Assembly (NCBI GenBank): GCA_016935435.1
Contig: JAFGQZ010000073.1
Location: 1 to 64,000, forward strand
Length of the DNA stretch: 64,000 bases
Reading direction: 5' to 3'
Source: Bacteroidales bacterium
GTDB taxonomy: Bacteria; Bacteroidota; Bacteroidia; Bacteroidales; UBA10428
Below the pieces are notes generated by a model, which saw only the letters and a program-made list of their open reading frames with translations, had not been told where the DNA came from and made no database searches. This document shows positions 1-8,722 of the stretch, piece after piece (within the stretch, counting starts at the first letter, position 1; every line of letters starts with the position of its first letter). A program made the position numbers and the translations under genes.

Positions 1-2
1 CA

Positions 3-794
3 CCTCATATTATAATTTTTAAATTTATAAATCCAAGCGAGATTAGTTTTCCACCGACCAGAAACCCTGGACCCTTCTGGGAAGCAGGCGCATTTGCCGG
101 TTTTTTGGTAATTGCAATTGTATTTAATTGTTTTATTAGCGGGAGTCTTTTTAGAAACAAAGAGAACAAAATTTTTATTATTGCCCTGCTTACTACAATG
201 TCAACCACCGGATACATTGCTTTCTTTATTTTTTCATTGGCATGGATAATTTATAAAGAAAATTCTGACAAAAAATTATTTATTCTACCGGTAGCATTTG
301 TAGTTGTAGTTATATTGTTTAGTCGATTAGAGTTTTTGCAAGATAAAATAACAACCCAAATCTCTAATGTTGATCCTGATGATTTCACTACGCAAAAAAG
401 ATCACGTTTTGTAAGCGCCTTGGTAGATCTTGAGGATATTCGCAAGAACCCATTACTGGGCAAAGGTAAAAATAAATTTACCCGTTTTGAAGGTTATTAC
501 GAAGATGAAGTGCTTTCCCATAGAAACAATAGTTTTACTGGTTATGCACAAAAGTTTGGACTTATTGCCTGGTTTATATATTTCTTTTTCACATTTAAAA
601 GCTTTATTAAAATGTCTTATTTTTATAAAATACCAAAAAATATTGGCGTAGCTTCTTTTTTGGTGCTTTGTGTACTAAGTTTTTCACAGGATTTTTTATA
701 CAAACCATTTTTCTATACATTTTTATTTTTTCATTTGATATATAATTTGCCTTATGCCAGAAAAACTCACAATAATTATTCCTACTTACAATAG
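3..794 (+). CDS. O-antigen ligase/polymerase-like membrane protein (5' end outside window)
   Basis: The reading frame is open to the left edge, so the gene is 5'-truncated by the window; the TTG at 105 is internal. The visible part is the C-terminal portion of a polytopic membrane protein: hydrophobic segments, then a periplasmic-type loop, then more membrane segments. Residues R-N-P-G-P-F-W-E-A-G-A-F-A just before the first complete membrane segment match the loop motif of the Wzy_C/O-antigen ligase family, which joins or polymerises glycan units on undecaprenol carriers at the inner membrane. The stop overlaps the next glycosyltransferase gene by 41 bp, indicating one operon. Whether it is a Wzy polymerase or a WaaL-type ligase cannot be decided here. 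Confidence 0.7.
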   Translation, partial: PHIIIFKFINPSEISFPPTRNPGPFWEAGAFAGFLVIAIVFNCFISGSLFRNKENKIFIIALLTTMSTTGYIAFFIFSLAWIIYKENSDKKLFILPVAFVVVVILFSRLEFLQDKITTQISNVDPDDFTTQKRSRFVSALVDLEDIRKNPLLGKGKNKFTRFEGYYEDEVLSHRNNSFTGYAQKFGLIAWFIYFFFTFKSFIKMSYFYKIPKNIGVASFLVLCVLSFSQDFLYKPFFYTFLFFHLIYNLPYARKTHNNYSYLQ

Positions 795-1653
795 GAAAAA
801 CTCATTGGGCCAGTTATTAAAACAGTTGATTAATGAAACCATTTTGCCAATAGAGCTGCAAATTATTGTTGTTGTTGATGGTTCTACCGATGGTACAATT
901 GAAATGCTTGATACATTTTATCCCCAGGTCCATAAAATTCTTGGCAATGGAACATGGTGGTACACTAAGAGTATGAACAAGGGTTTTTCGTATGCAATTA
1001 AAAACTTTAACAACCAGCTTGTTCTATGCCTGAACGATGACGTGAGCCTGGGCCAAAACTATTTGAAAAATTTATTGGAAGGCTATTCCGGTTTAGGCAA
1101 GATGGCAATTTTGGGCTCACTCTCATTAAAAAACAATGACAATGGCCTTGTAGCATTTGCGGGGGTTAAATCGTTTAACAGGCTTACCGATAAAACAACA
1201 CATTATTATCCGGTTTTAGGTAAAATAGACCTTAACAAATGTAAACCTATTAAAGAGTCTGAATTATTGCCCGGAAGGGGCTTACTTGTACCTGTCGAGG
1301 CAATTGAAAAATTAGGGGGTTTCGACCCTTTTTTCTTTCAATACCAGTCTGATTATGATTTTTGCCTCAGGGCTGGCAAAATCGGGTATAAATGTTTTAT
1401 TTCGTACAATGCTGTGTTGTATTCCGATATGAACCTGACAGCCGGGGTAACTTCGTATAAGAAGAGTTCATTTGCCAAAGTTTTAAAGGCATTCTTTCAA
1501 AAAGCATCACGCATTTATATACCTAACCGGGCATTGTTTTATTGGCGCCATTATTATAAGCTGTTGTTTTTGTTTTATATGTCGAAGTTTATTTTTGTGA
1601 CCTTATATAAAAATATTATCTGTAGAAAAGTTGTACGCCAGCATAACTCTTAG
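754..1653 (+). CDS. family 2 glycosyltransferase
   Basis: A 299-residue GT-A fold enzyme that should transfer a nucleotide-activated sugar to a lipid-linked acceptor on the cytoplasmic face. It opens with TIIIPTYNR (6-14), has VVDGSTDGT at about 40-48 and the metal-binding acidic motif LNDDV at 93-97. A LPGRGLLVP segment and the later FDPFFFQYQSDYDFCLRAG stretch (WcaA/RfbF-like) are also typical. A hydrophobic stretch near 265-285 may anchor the C terminus to the membrane. The start lies inside the 3' end of the preceding membrane protein gene, so the two are translationally coupled. Sugar specificity is unknown. Confidence 0.88.
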   Translation: MPEKLTIIIPTYNRKNSLGQLLKQLINETILPIELQIIVVVDGSTDGTIEMLDTFYPQVHKILGNGTWWYTKSMNKGFSYAIKNFNNQLVLCLNDDVSLGQNYLKNLLEGYSGLGKMAILGSLSLKNNDNGLVAFAGVKSFNRLTDKTTHYYPVLGKIDLNKCKPIKESELLPGRGLLVPVEAIEKLGGFDPFFFQYQSDYDFCLRAGKIGYKCFISYNAVLYSDMNLTAGVTSYKKSSFAKVLKAFFQKASRIYIPNRALFYWRHYYKLLFLFYMSKFIFVTLYKNIICRKVVRQHNS

Positions 1654-1680
1654 TATCATAATGGAGTGAATTTAATTATT

Positions 1681-1688
1681 TATATTTG
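1681..1688 (+). promoter_or_regulatory. candidate -7 element for the toxin-antitoxin pair
   Basis: TATATTTG matches the Bacteroidota -7 consensus TAnnTTTG and lies 14 bp before the ATG at 1703. No clear TTTG -33 element is seen upstream. It would give this pair a promoter separate from the polysaccharide operon. Confidence 0.4.
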
Positions 1689-1702
1689 TAAAAATAATTG
1701 AA

Positions 1703-1909
1703 ATGACAAATACAGCTTTATATACTAGAATATCAACTCTTCCAAAATCAATCCAAGATGAAGTTTTTGATTTTATTGAGTTTTTAATTAATAAAAATAA
1801 ACCAAAAATAGCAAAGGTTCATCCAAAGGCTGGTTGTATGCAAGGTGTTTTTAAAATGAGTAAAGATTTTAATGAACCTTTAGAAGATTTTTCAGAATAT
1901 ATGAAATGA
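1703..1909 (+). CDS. DUF2281-type antitoxin
   Basis: A 68-residue protein with the pattern of DUF2281/VapB-like antitoxins: an N-terminal helix region (LYTRISTLPKSIQDEVFDFIEFL) and a C terminus containing GCMQGVFKMSKDFNEPLEDF, where the PLEDF end is typical. These antitoxins wrap the cognate PIN nuclease and usually autoregulate the operon. The stop codon overlaps the start of the downstream PIN gene as ATGA, the standard arrangement for a type II pair. Base composition is more AT-rich than the flanking glycosyltransferase genes, in line with mobility. Confidence 0.85.
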   Translation: MTNTALYTRISTLPKSIQDEVFDFIEFLINKNKPKIAKVHPKAGCMQGVFKMSKDFNEPLEDFSEYMK

Positions 1910-2295
1910 GAGTACTTATTGATACGCAAGCATTTATTTGGTTTGTAGAAAATGATAGGCAATTACCTGGAAAGATTAAAGAAGAACTTGAAAATTCTGA
2001 AAACACAATAATTATAAGCATTGCTTCTTTATGGGAAATGACAATAAAAATGTCATTAAACAAGCTTGAGGTTGGCTGTGGTATCGAGGAAATGGTTGAG
2101 AAAGTATATCGCAATGGTTTTGAGATATTACCAATACTTCCAAACCATATCATAAAACTTAGCACTTTAAGGTTTATTCATCGAGACCCATTTGACAGAA
2201 TAATAATTTCGCAAGGTTTAAGTGAAGATTTGCCAATTGTAACTTCAGATCGAATATTTGAAGACTATGGAATTAGGCGAAAATGGGAAAAGTAA
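1906..2295 (+). CDS. PIN-domain toxin (VapC-like ribonuclease)
   Basis: 129 residues forming a full PIN domain. The first acidic residue is in MRVLIDTQAFIWF, E43/E44-type residues follow in the LWEMTIKMSLNKLEV segment, and RDPFDRIIISQGL near the C terminus carries the last conserved acidic cluster. Family members are Mg-dependent endoribonucleases, often cutting tRNA or rRNA, and are held inactive by the antitoxin encoded immediately upstream (4-bp overlap). The RDPFDR motif places it with the DUF2281-associated PIN group. A strong hairpin-T-run terminator follows directly. All expected catalytic regions look intact. Confidence 0.88.
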   Translation: MRVLIDTQAFIWFVENDRQLPGKIKEELENSENTIIISIASLWEMTIKMSLNKLEVGCGIEEMVEKVYRNGFEILPILPNHIIKLSTLRFIHRDPFDRIIISQGLSEDLPIVTSDRIFEDYGIRRKWEK

Positions 2296-2298
2296 TAC

Positions 2299-2319
2299 TG
2301 GGTTAAAACCCATTTTTTT
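2299..2319 (+). terminator. intrinsic terminator after the PIN toxin gene
   Basis: Arms TGGGTT and AACCCA (2299-2304, 2307-2312) separated by AA, followed by seven T. The hairpin is short but followed by a clean T-run. It separates the toxin-antitoxin module from the next glycosyltransferase. Confidence 0.6.
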
Positions 2320-2445
2320 GTTCTTGTTGGGGTTTATCAGGCACAAAGGGTTTTCCCTCGCCTCGTGTTTTAGTATAAACTGTTTTGTGCACTGCGCCTT
2401 ACTACTACTATATTATACCATAACCGTTATTTAATTTTAAATAAA

Positions 2446-3327
2446 ATGCCTGCTCCCATAGTACTTTTTGTATATTCGAGATTAGAACAAACAATGGCTA
2501 CTGTCGAAGCATTGAAAAAAAATTATCTGTCAACTGAATCGGATTTGATTATCTACTCAGATGGCCCTTTGGGTTTGCCTGAAAAAACGAATGCTGTTAA
2601 TAGTGTAAGAAATTTTTTAAAATCTGTTTCGGGTTTTCGTTCGATTACCATTAACGAATCGGAGGTTAACCTCGGCCTGGCAGGTTCTATTGTTAAGGGG
2701 GTTAGCGAAACAGTAAATAAATACGGTAAGGTTATTGTACTTGAAGATGATATTCTTACTAGTCCCTATTTTTTACAATATATGAATGATGCATTAACGA
2801 TATACGAGCAGGAAGAGCAGGTTATGAGCATTTCTGGCTATATGTACCCTCATTCAGAAAGATTGCCCGAAACGTTTTTTTTTAATGTGCCCTTATGTTG
2901 GGGCTGGGCAACCTGGAAAAGGGCATGGGACAAGTACAACGGCGATTCGCAGTATCATGTGGGCCATATATCTTCCATTTCGGGTTGGAGAGACTTTAAT
3001 AAATTTGGCGGGAAATACCTGGAGCGACAATTACGCAAAAATGCATCGGGTATAATGAATACCTGGTTTATTAACTGGCATGCATCTGTTTTTGAAAACA
3101 ATGGGTTTTGTTTGTTTCCCAATCGTACATTAGTAAATAATATAGGTTTTGATCAATCTGGTGTTAATAGTCCATCAACTAATGCATACTTCTCTAATTT
3201 AGCGCAAGAAGGTATAATTGTAACTAAAAATGCTCTAAATGAAGATAGAGTTGCAATTTCCATAGTAAAAAAATTTTATTTCTTTAAGGTTAATCCCTAC
3301 ATACGGTATCTTAAGAAAAAACTATAA
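2446..3327 (+). CDS. glycosyltransferase (GT-A fold, sugar transferase)
   Basis: 293 residues. The N terminus APIVLFVYSRLEQTMATVEAL resembles bacterial glycosyltransferases related to GNT-I/GT2 enzymes. IIYSDGP lies near 35-41 and the acidic metal-binding motif LEDDI is at 99-103. The WGWATWKRAW segment near 150-160 is a hallmark of this group in Bacteroidota polysaccharide clusters. It acts in the cytoplasm on a lipid-linked intermediate; sugar and linkage are unknown. It starts a new run of tightly spaced genes (11 bp to the next), after a 150-bp gap that follows the inserted toxin-antitoxin pair. Confidence 0.85.
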   Translation: MPAPIVLFVYSRLEQTMATVEALKKNYLSTESDLIIYSDGPLGLPEKTNAVNSVRNFLKSVSGFRSITINESEVNLGLAGSIVKGVSETVNKYGKVIVLEDDILTSPYFLQYMNDALTIYEQEEQVMSISGYMYPHSERLPETFFFNVPLCWGWATWKRAWDKYNGDSQYHVGHISSISGWRDFNKFGGKYLERQLRKNASGIMNTWFINWHASVFENNGFCLFPNRTLVNNIGFDQSGVNSPSTNAYFSNLAQEGIIVTKNALNEDRVAISIVKKFYFFKVNPYIRYLKKKL

Positions 3328-3338
3328 TCTGTAAAAAT

Positions 3339-3905
3339 ATGGTATATATACATAAAAAAGGAATATTTAAAAGGTTGAGAAATATATACCTTAAAAATTT
3401 TCGATGGAAAAAATACAAATTAGGCAAAAACTTTCATGCAGGCCGGGGGTGCCAACTATGGGCCAAAAACTACATCGAAATCGGGCAGGGTTTTTATATG
3501 GGCAGATATTCACAAATTGAATGCGATGCTAAAATAGGCGATTTTGTGTTTTTTGGTAACTTTGTTGCCCTTATCGGTAAATACGACCATAATTATAAAG
3601 ATATTGGAACAGCAATCTTCCACACACCCCATATAAGAAACAAAAATTATAATTGGTTAGGCCTCAATTCGGAAATAATAATTGACGATGATGTATGGGT
3701 TGGTTATGGCTCCATTATTCTCAGTGGGGTTAAAATTGGACAGGGTAGTATTATTGCTGCCGGTTCGGTGGTTACTAAAAATGTAGAACCATTTTCAATA
3801 TATGGCGGAAACCCTGCAAGAAAAATTTGTGACAGGTTTGATTCGCCAGATGATTTAAAAAAACATATTGAGGCCTATAACCTGAAATATAGAACAAGTA
3901 AATAA
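3339..3905 (+). CDS. left-handed beta-helix acyltransferase (hexapeptide repeat)
   Basis: 188 residues with hexapeptide-repeat architecture: early repeats around IEIGQGFYMGRYSQIECDAKIGDFVFFG, a loop with the conserved His-containing DHNY, then the C-terminal coil repeats VWVGYGSIILSGVKIGQGSIIAAGSVVTKNV ending in the family signature GGNPARKI. Such enzymes (WcaF/maltose O-acetyltransferase type) transfer acetyl or another acyl group from CoA to a sugar. In this operon it probably decorates the polysaccharide repeat unit. It is 8 bp upstream of the methyltransferase gene. Confidence 0.85.
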   Translation: MVYIHKKGIFKRLRNIYLKNFRWKKYKLGKNFHAGRGCQLWAKNYIEIGQGFYMGRYSQIECDAKIGDFVFFGNFVALIGKYDHNYKDIGTAIFHTPHIRNKNYNWLGLNSEIIIDDDVWVGYGSIILSGVKIGQGSIIAAGSVVTKNVEPFSIYGGNPARKICDRFDSPDDLKKHIEAYNLKYRTSK

Positions 3906-3912
3906 TATAATT

Positions 3913-4644
3913 ATGTTTAAACGTATATTAAAAATATTTCGTCACCCTAAAAAAGCCTGGCGTTTTTTGTCTTGTTTTCTATACCATTTTTTTAGGAAAC
4001 GTAAAGGTACATTGGTAATGGTTGGTATTGAACCAGGTGGTGTTTTGAGCCTCATGCACTGGGGATATGAAAAGTGTTTTGGCTTTGAGGCAAATCCCGA
4101 AAGGTTTGAAAAGTTGAAAAAGAAGTATGGCCATTTTAAAAATATTTCACTTTATAACGTTGCAGTGGCCGAATACGATGGAGAAATCACTTTTCATATC
4201 AGCAGCAACAACAATGGGGCTTCTTCTTCAATAGGCACATTTAAAGACGACTGGCAACATGTTTATAATGGTGAACAAGTGAGAATGGTTAAAGAAATAA
4301 CTGTGCCTTGTATTGTTTTGGGCAATTTTCTGTTAAAGAACAATGTAAGTTTTATCGATGATTATATAAGCGACATACAAGGTATGGATTTGGCTGTGCT
4401 TAAAACACTTAAACCATTAATCGATGGAAAAAAAATAGGTTCAATTACTTGCGAAGTCGCTGCAAACAATAAAGGTAACGTTTATAATAATTTGCCCGAC
4501 AATTCTGAGTCGGGCTTTTCCGAATTGCTCAGTAATAATTATACTTTAGTTGCAAAGGGTTGGGGTGTTCTAAAAGACAATACTTTTGATTTAATTCCTT
4601 CTGATGCCTGGGAAATAGATTGTAAATGGAGGGTAAAACAATAG
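3913..4644 (+). CDS. FkbM-family methyltransferase
   Basis: 243 residues. After a basic N-terminal segment, VMVGIEPGGVLSLMHWGYEKCFGFEANPERFEKLKKKYG gives the SAM-binding motif I/II pattern of FkbM enzymes, including the acidic residue of FEANPE that contacts the SAM ribose. The later ISDIQGMDLAVLKTLKP segment corresponds to the conserved iDvEGaE...L region, here with DIQG replacing DvEG. The family O-methylates sugars and other hydroxyls. Located between an acyltransferase and a GT26 gene, it should modify the surface glycan. It overlaps the next gene by 19 bp if that gene uses its first ATG. Confidence 0.78.
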   Translation: MFKRILKIFRHPKKAWRFLSCFLYHFFRKRKGTLVMVGIEPGGVLSLMHWGYEKCFGFEANPERFEKLKKKYGHFKNISLYNVAVAEYDGEITFHISSNNNGASSSIGTFKDDWQHVYNGEQVRMVKEITVPCIVLGNFLLKNNVSFIDDYISDIQGMDLAVLKTLKPLIDGKKIGSITCEVAANNKGNVYNNLPDNSESGFSELLSNNYTLVAKGWGVLKDNTFDLIPSDAWEIDCKWRVKQ

Positions 4645-5435
4645 GGCTTTTTTTTCTTATGGTTAGTAAAAATCATGTTGACATCTTCGGCACAAAAGTG
4701 TCAATTACCAATATAAATCTTGCCCCACAGCAGGTTATCGGGCTATGCGAAAAAAAATCGACTGGCTACATTTGCCTGCCTGATGCATATGTTATTGTGG
4801 CGGCTGCAAAAAACCTAAGGCTCCGGCAAATATTAAACCAAAGCCTGCTTACATTGCCCGATGGCGCCCCACTGGTATTGTATGCAAAGTCGAAAGGCAT
4901 TAAAAACATTGGCACGGTGTCGGGTTACTGGCTGGTAAAAAAACTAATGGACACCCATTTAACACATTACTTTTATGGCTCATCGCCCGGCGAGCTGGCT
5001 AAAATAAAGGCAAACCTCGAAAACGAGTTTCCCCATGCCCGTATCTTAGGTTATAAGTCGCCCCCCTGGGTAAGCCCCAACGAAATTGAAACCAACAGCC
5101 AGATAGCTGACGATATGGAACAAATAAAACTGCTTGGCCCCAATATTGTATGGGTTGGCCTTAACAGCCCCAAGCAGGATTACCTCATGAAGGCTTATGC
5201 GCCCCTTTTGGGCAATATTGTGCTTATTGGCATTGGCGGGGTTTACGATTACCTTTCGGGCACCATGAAAATAAGCCCCGAATGGGTAAAAAAACTCTCG
5301 CTACGATGGGTGTACCGCATAATTCAAAACCCACGTCGTTTATTTCGGAAAACTTTTATTGCAATCTTCGGCTTTTCGTTATTAACTTTAAAAGAATTTG
5401 TTTCAGTACGAAAAAAGGCGCCTGCCGATGTTTAG
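4626..5435 (+). CDS. WecG/TagA/CpsF family glycosyltransferase (GT26)
   Basis: 269 residues from the first ATG; an ATG at 4659 (258 residues) lies after the preceding stop and is equally plausible. Family hallmarks are clear: LPDGAPLVLYAKSKG with the catalytic-region Asp, YFYGSSPGELAKIKANL, WVGLNSPKQDYLM, the glycine-rich GIGGVYDYLSGTMKISPEWV and the C-terminal RWVYRIIQNPRRL. These enzymes transfer the second sugar (ManNAc-type in WecG/TagA) onto undecaprenyl-linked GlcNAc. Adjacent to the initiating sugar-phosphate transferase gene, which starts inside its stop region, it probably adds the second residue of the repeat unit. Confidence 0.9.
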   Translation: MEGKTIGLFFLMVSKNHVDIFGTKVSITNINLAPQQVIGLCEKKSTGYICLPDAYVIVAAAKNLRLRQILNQSLLTLPDGAPLVLYAKSKGIKNIGTVSGYWLVKKLMDTHLTHYFYGSSPGELAKIKANLENEFPHARILGYKSPPWVSPNEIETNSQIADDMEQIKLLGPNIVWVGLNSPKQDYLMKAYAPLLGNIVLIGIGGVYDYLSGTMKISPEWVKKLSLRWVYRIIQNPRRLFRKTFIAIFGFSLLTLKEFVSVRKKAPADV

Positions 5436-6954
5436 AAAACCTTTATATTTCCTGTTTTACGATATAGTGCTGGTAACCGGCTGTTTCCTGTTTTGGGTAT
5501 GGCTTAAACCTGCATCGGTGCGCATATACCTGCCTAATTATGTAATGCCGTTTCTGGCTTTTCTTTCTATATGGTTATTGTCGTCGGTTTTTTTTCAAAA
5601 ATACCGTAGTTTGTTCCATAAAGGCCTCAAAGGCTCAAGCTGGGCCATACTATCAGCAAATGGAATAGCCTTGTCGGTATCGGTAATACTTATTTATGGC
5701 ATACGCATGGAGTATTTTTCGAGGCAGATAGTTTTTGGAACAGTTTTGTTTGCCAGTGTTGCCGAGCTTTTTGTAGCTTTTTTGTTTTACCAGGTAACGC
5801 ATGCTGCCGAAGAGGTTGAAAGTACCTTCCAATCGCCCAGGGTGGTAACCTATTTATTAAAAAACGAAAAAAAAGTTACTGGCGAACTACCAGAGATACA
5901 CAAACCGCTCGAAGAAAAAATACGGAAAAATTTAATTGAGAACTGCGGCTATGAGGTATATAATATCCTAAGCGAAAATATCGACCCTTTTCACCCGAAA
6001 ACCCTTATTCTTTCAACTACTACACAGTTTAATGTCGATAAGCACCCCGAAGGGTATTTCGAAAATATTATCAATATAAAAAACATAAACGATATACGCT
6101 TTATCAATAAATTTTTTCGCGCCATAAACGATAAATTGCCGTTCGGGGGCATTTTTATTGGTTGTGGCGAAACCAAACAGCTTCGAAAAAAACGTATTCT
6201 GGCAAAATACCCCCTAATTATAAATTATATTGCCTATATCGTCGATTTTATTTTTTCGCGCGTATTGCCAAAATTTCATGTTACAAAGCCAATTTATTAT
6301 TTTTTCACCAACGGGCTTAACCGTGCCTTGTCGAAAGCCGAAATATTGGGCAGGCTGTATTATTGTGGGTTCGAACTGGTGCGGGAAATTTATGCCGCCG
6401 ATAAATATTTCTTTATTGTACATAAAGTCGATTGCCCTCACAAATCGCCCCATTCTAATTATGGATTGTTTATCCGCCTTCGCAGGATAGGTAAAAACAA
6501 CAAGAAAATTACCGTGTACAAGTTGCGCACCATGCACCCATATTCGGAGTATATTCAAGATTTGGTTTATTCAAGGCATGGCTCTGCCGATGGCGATAAA
6601 GCCCTAAACGATTACCGGATTACTTCGTTAGGTAGAATTTTTCGGCGCTTGTGGCTCGACGAACTACCTATGTTGCTTAACATTATTAAACGCGAAATTA
6701 AAATTGTAGGGGTACGTCCCTTAAGCGAGGCTAAATTTAAAATGTACCCCAAATACATGCAGGAAAAGCGCACCCGGTGCAAGCCCGGGCTTATACCCCC
6801 TTTTTATGTGCACCTGCCCAATTCTTTTAAAGAATTGGTTGCCTCGGAAGAAAAATACCTCGACGAGTATTTCAAACACCCACTGAAAACCGATATAAAA
6901 TATTTTTTCAGTGCCTTGTACAATATCATCGTAAAAAAGGCACGCAGCAGTTAA
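5428..6954 (+). CDS. polyprenyl-phosphate sugar-1-phosphate transferase (initiating enzyme)
   Basis: 508 residues from the ATG at 5428, which overlaps the preceding stop by 8 bp. An N-terminal block has about four membrane segments (residues 1-130), a soluble middle domain follows (about 150-330), and the C-terminal catalytic domain carries KLRTMHPYSEYIQ, the acidic LWLDELPMLLNIIKREIKIVGVRPL and KPGLIPP. These match the bacterial sugar transferase (WbaP/PssY) domain that loads the first sugar-phosphate onto undecaprenyl phosphate. It differs from classical family members in the long non-canonical middle region. It is the last gene of the polysaccharide operon. Confidence 0.87.
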   Translation: MFRKPLYFLFYDIVLVTGCFLFWVWLKPASVRIYLPNYVMPFLAFLSIWLLSSVFFQKYRSLFHKGLKGSSWAILSANGIALSVSVILIYGIRMEYFSRQIVFGTVLFASVAELFVAFLFYQVTHAAEEVESTFQSPRVVTYLLKNEKKVTGELPEIHKPLEEKIRKNLIENCGYEVYNILSENIDPFHPKTLILSTTTQFNVDKHPEGYFENIINIKNINDIRFINKFFRAINDKLPFGGIFIGCGETKQLRKKRILAKYPLIINYIAYIVDFIFSRVLPKFHVTKPIYYFFTNGLNRALSKAEILGRLYYCGFELVREIYAADKYFFIVHKVDCPHKSPHSNYGLFIRLRRIGKNNKKITVYKLRTMHPYSEYIQDLVYSRHGSADGDKALNDYRITSLGRIFRRLWLDELPMLLNIIKREIKIVGVRPLSEAKFKMYPKYMQEKRTRCKPGLIPPFYVHLPNSFKELVASEEKYLDEYFKHPLKTDIKYFFSALYNIIVKKARSS

Positions 6955-7062
6955 CGGCAATTCGTTAATGGCAGCGCAATAAATCGGGCCAATCTTTTGT
7001 ATATTGGTGAGCAAAAGTCAGGTTAATAAAAGAAATTTATGAATCAAATAGGTTAACCTTTT

Positions 7063-7851
7063 ATGGATTTTACCCTAAAAACTTATAAAAACCTGCTTAT
7101 GGCATTAACACAAGCAGGATACAGTTTTCAAACTTATGCCGGTTTTATTAAAAACCCTGCGCCAAAGGTTGTTGTCTTGCGGCACGATGTCGATTTGCTT
7201 CCGGCAAATTCATTGGCCTTTGCCCACATTCAACATCAACTCTCGATAGAGGGCACTTATTATTTCAGGGCAGTGCCCGAAAGCTGGGACGAAACCATTA
7301 TTCGGAAAATTGCAGCCCTGGGCCACGAAATCGGTTACCATTACGAAAACCTAACCAGTTGTAAAGGAAACCTCCAAAGTGCTATTGATGATTTTGAACA
7401 TAACCTGAGCAAATTGCGCAAACTCGTAACTATTGAAACAATTTGTATGCATGGCAGCCCCAAATCGAAATTCGATAGTAAAGATTTATGGAAAATTTAT
7501 AATTACCGCAATTATGGAATTATAGGCGAACCCTATTTCGATACCGACTTTTCGCAGGTATTTTACCTTACCGATACCGGCCGCCGCTGGGATGGGCATA
7601 AGTATAGTGTAAGGGACAAGGTACAATATAAAGCTTCAGGTACCAAAGGTAATTTTGCACTACCGGACAAATTGAAACTAAAAAGCACAACCGATATTAT
7701 ACATGCATTACACACCTGCCGGTTGCCGGAAAAGCTTATGTTTACATTCCATCCGCAGCGCTGGTCGGATAAACCTTTGCCCTGGTTAAAAGAACTGGTT
7801 ATACAGAATTTAAAAAACGAAGTTAAGCGCTGGTTTTTCGTCAAAAAATAA
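7063..7851 (+). CDS. polysaccharide deacetylase-like protein
   Basis: 262 residues, no signal peptide. The motif RHDVDLLPANSL (about 40-51) matches the first metal-binding region of NodB-type deacetylases (the H-D-V-D form), followed by GTYYFRAVPESWDE, then LGHEIGYHYENL, which supplies the conserved His, and a terminal MFTFHPQRW containing the last conserved His. It resembles the divergent cytoplasmic deacetylase-like proteins found at the ends of Bacteroidota polysaccharide clusters. Position just downstream of the sugar transferase suggests a role in glycan modification, but the substrate is unknown. It converges with the next gene. Confidence 0.7.
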   Translation: MDFTLKTYKNLLMALTQAGYSFQTYAGFIKNPAPKVVVLRHDVDLLPANSLAFAHIQHQLSIEGTYYFRAVPESWDETIIRKIAALGHEIGYHYENLTSCKGNLQSAIDDFEHNLSKLRKLVTIETICMHGSPKSKFDSKDLWKIYNYRNYGIIGEPYFDTDFSQVFYLTDTGRRWDGHKYSVRDKVQYKASGTKGNFALPDKLKLKSTTDIIHALHTCRLPEKLMFTFHPQRWSDKPLPWLKELVIQNLKNEVKRWFFVKK

Positions 7852-7924
7852 CCCGTAAACCACTTAGTTTGCCTTTAACTTACAGTTATAACAGCAACAA
7901 ACTACGGTGTACACCTGCCTAAGG

Positions 7925-8431
7925 TTAGCCCAAGGCAACTTTTACCACCACTTTTCGAACCGTGCAGGGTTTGTCAACACAGCCGCACGGGCCATGCAGG
8001 TCTTCAGGGAAAAGTATGGCAGCATCGTTTTTTCTCATGCGTATCTGCGAGCATGCGGCCACCTCCGGAAAATAAATATCTTTCACGGGGTCGTAATTAT
8101 CGGGCATAGTAATATCGGCAGTGCTGGCCAACAGTATTGTTTCTTCGCCATCGAAAATATACTGTATATCAATATATTTTTTATGCCCTTCGGGTTTTAG
8201 CCCGTCAAGAGGTTTGCTCGTATATTCCTGAAATATGGCAAAAATAGTGTCGCCTTCAATTTCTATAGTTTTTTTATTTTCCGTGCTTACTTCATTAAAA
8301 ACGGTTTGAAGGTTGTTGGCCATCAGAAAATCAATTGCCTTAACCAAGCGCGGGTTGTTGGTTTGTTGCCGGGCAACAGCGAGTGTCCCAAAAATTGCCA
8401 TAAATAGTTTGTGCCTTTTTAATTTAGCCAT
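7925..8431 (-). CDS. YhcH/YjgK/YiaL family protein (DUF386)
   Basis: 168 residues, close to the family length of about 150. The cupin-like signature is present: HKKYIDIQYIFDGEE, matching the conserved H-x-x-Y-x-D-I-Q segment, and FPEDLHGP with the later acidic/His pair, ending in VRKVVVKV. Relatives (EbgC, YiaL, NanQ) bind metal and help with anomerisation or catabolism of sugars, including sialic acids. No sugar-catabolic operon surrounds it, so the substrate cannot be inferred. The N-terminal KRHKLFMAIFGTLAVA stretch is more hydrophobic than usual and could be a signal-like extension. Confidence 0.83.
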   Translation of the reverse strand: MAKLKRHKLFMAIFGTLAVARQQTNNPRLVKAIDFLMANNLQTVFNEVSTENKKTIEIEGDTIFAIFQEYTSKPLDGLKPEGHKKYIDIQYIFDGEETILLASTADITMPDNYDPVKDIYFPEVAACSQIRMRKNDAAILFPEDLHGPCGCVDKPCTVRKVVVKVALG

Positions 8432-8722
8432 AAAGTTATTGTCTTAAAGCAAACCTGCAACAATAAGCTTGTAAAAATAAACGGCTGTTTGGCCATTAAT
8501 GCTATAAGGCAGGCGAGTGGTAAAAATATTTTTGCTTATAACAGTGCTGTGGGTTAACAATTTATAATATATTTAGCAATTATTGCCTAAAAAGTGTAAA
8601 TACGATTAATGCTGAACGGTGCATGTTTTTTAACGAATAGCTTCTATTTAATGCAATTTTATAAAGTTTGAAACAAAAAGTATGAATTTCAGTATAAACC
8701 CTTTAAATACTACATCGGGGTT

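Noticed and set aside
7907-8200. Plus-strand ORF opposite the YhcH gene
   Set aside because: It lies antisense to a clear family member and has no protein features of its own; the same applies to the many antisense ORFs over rnr, glnS, metG, pccB and suf.
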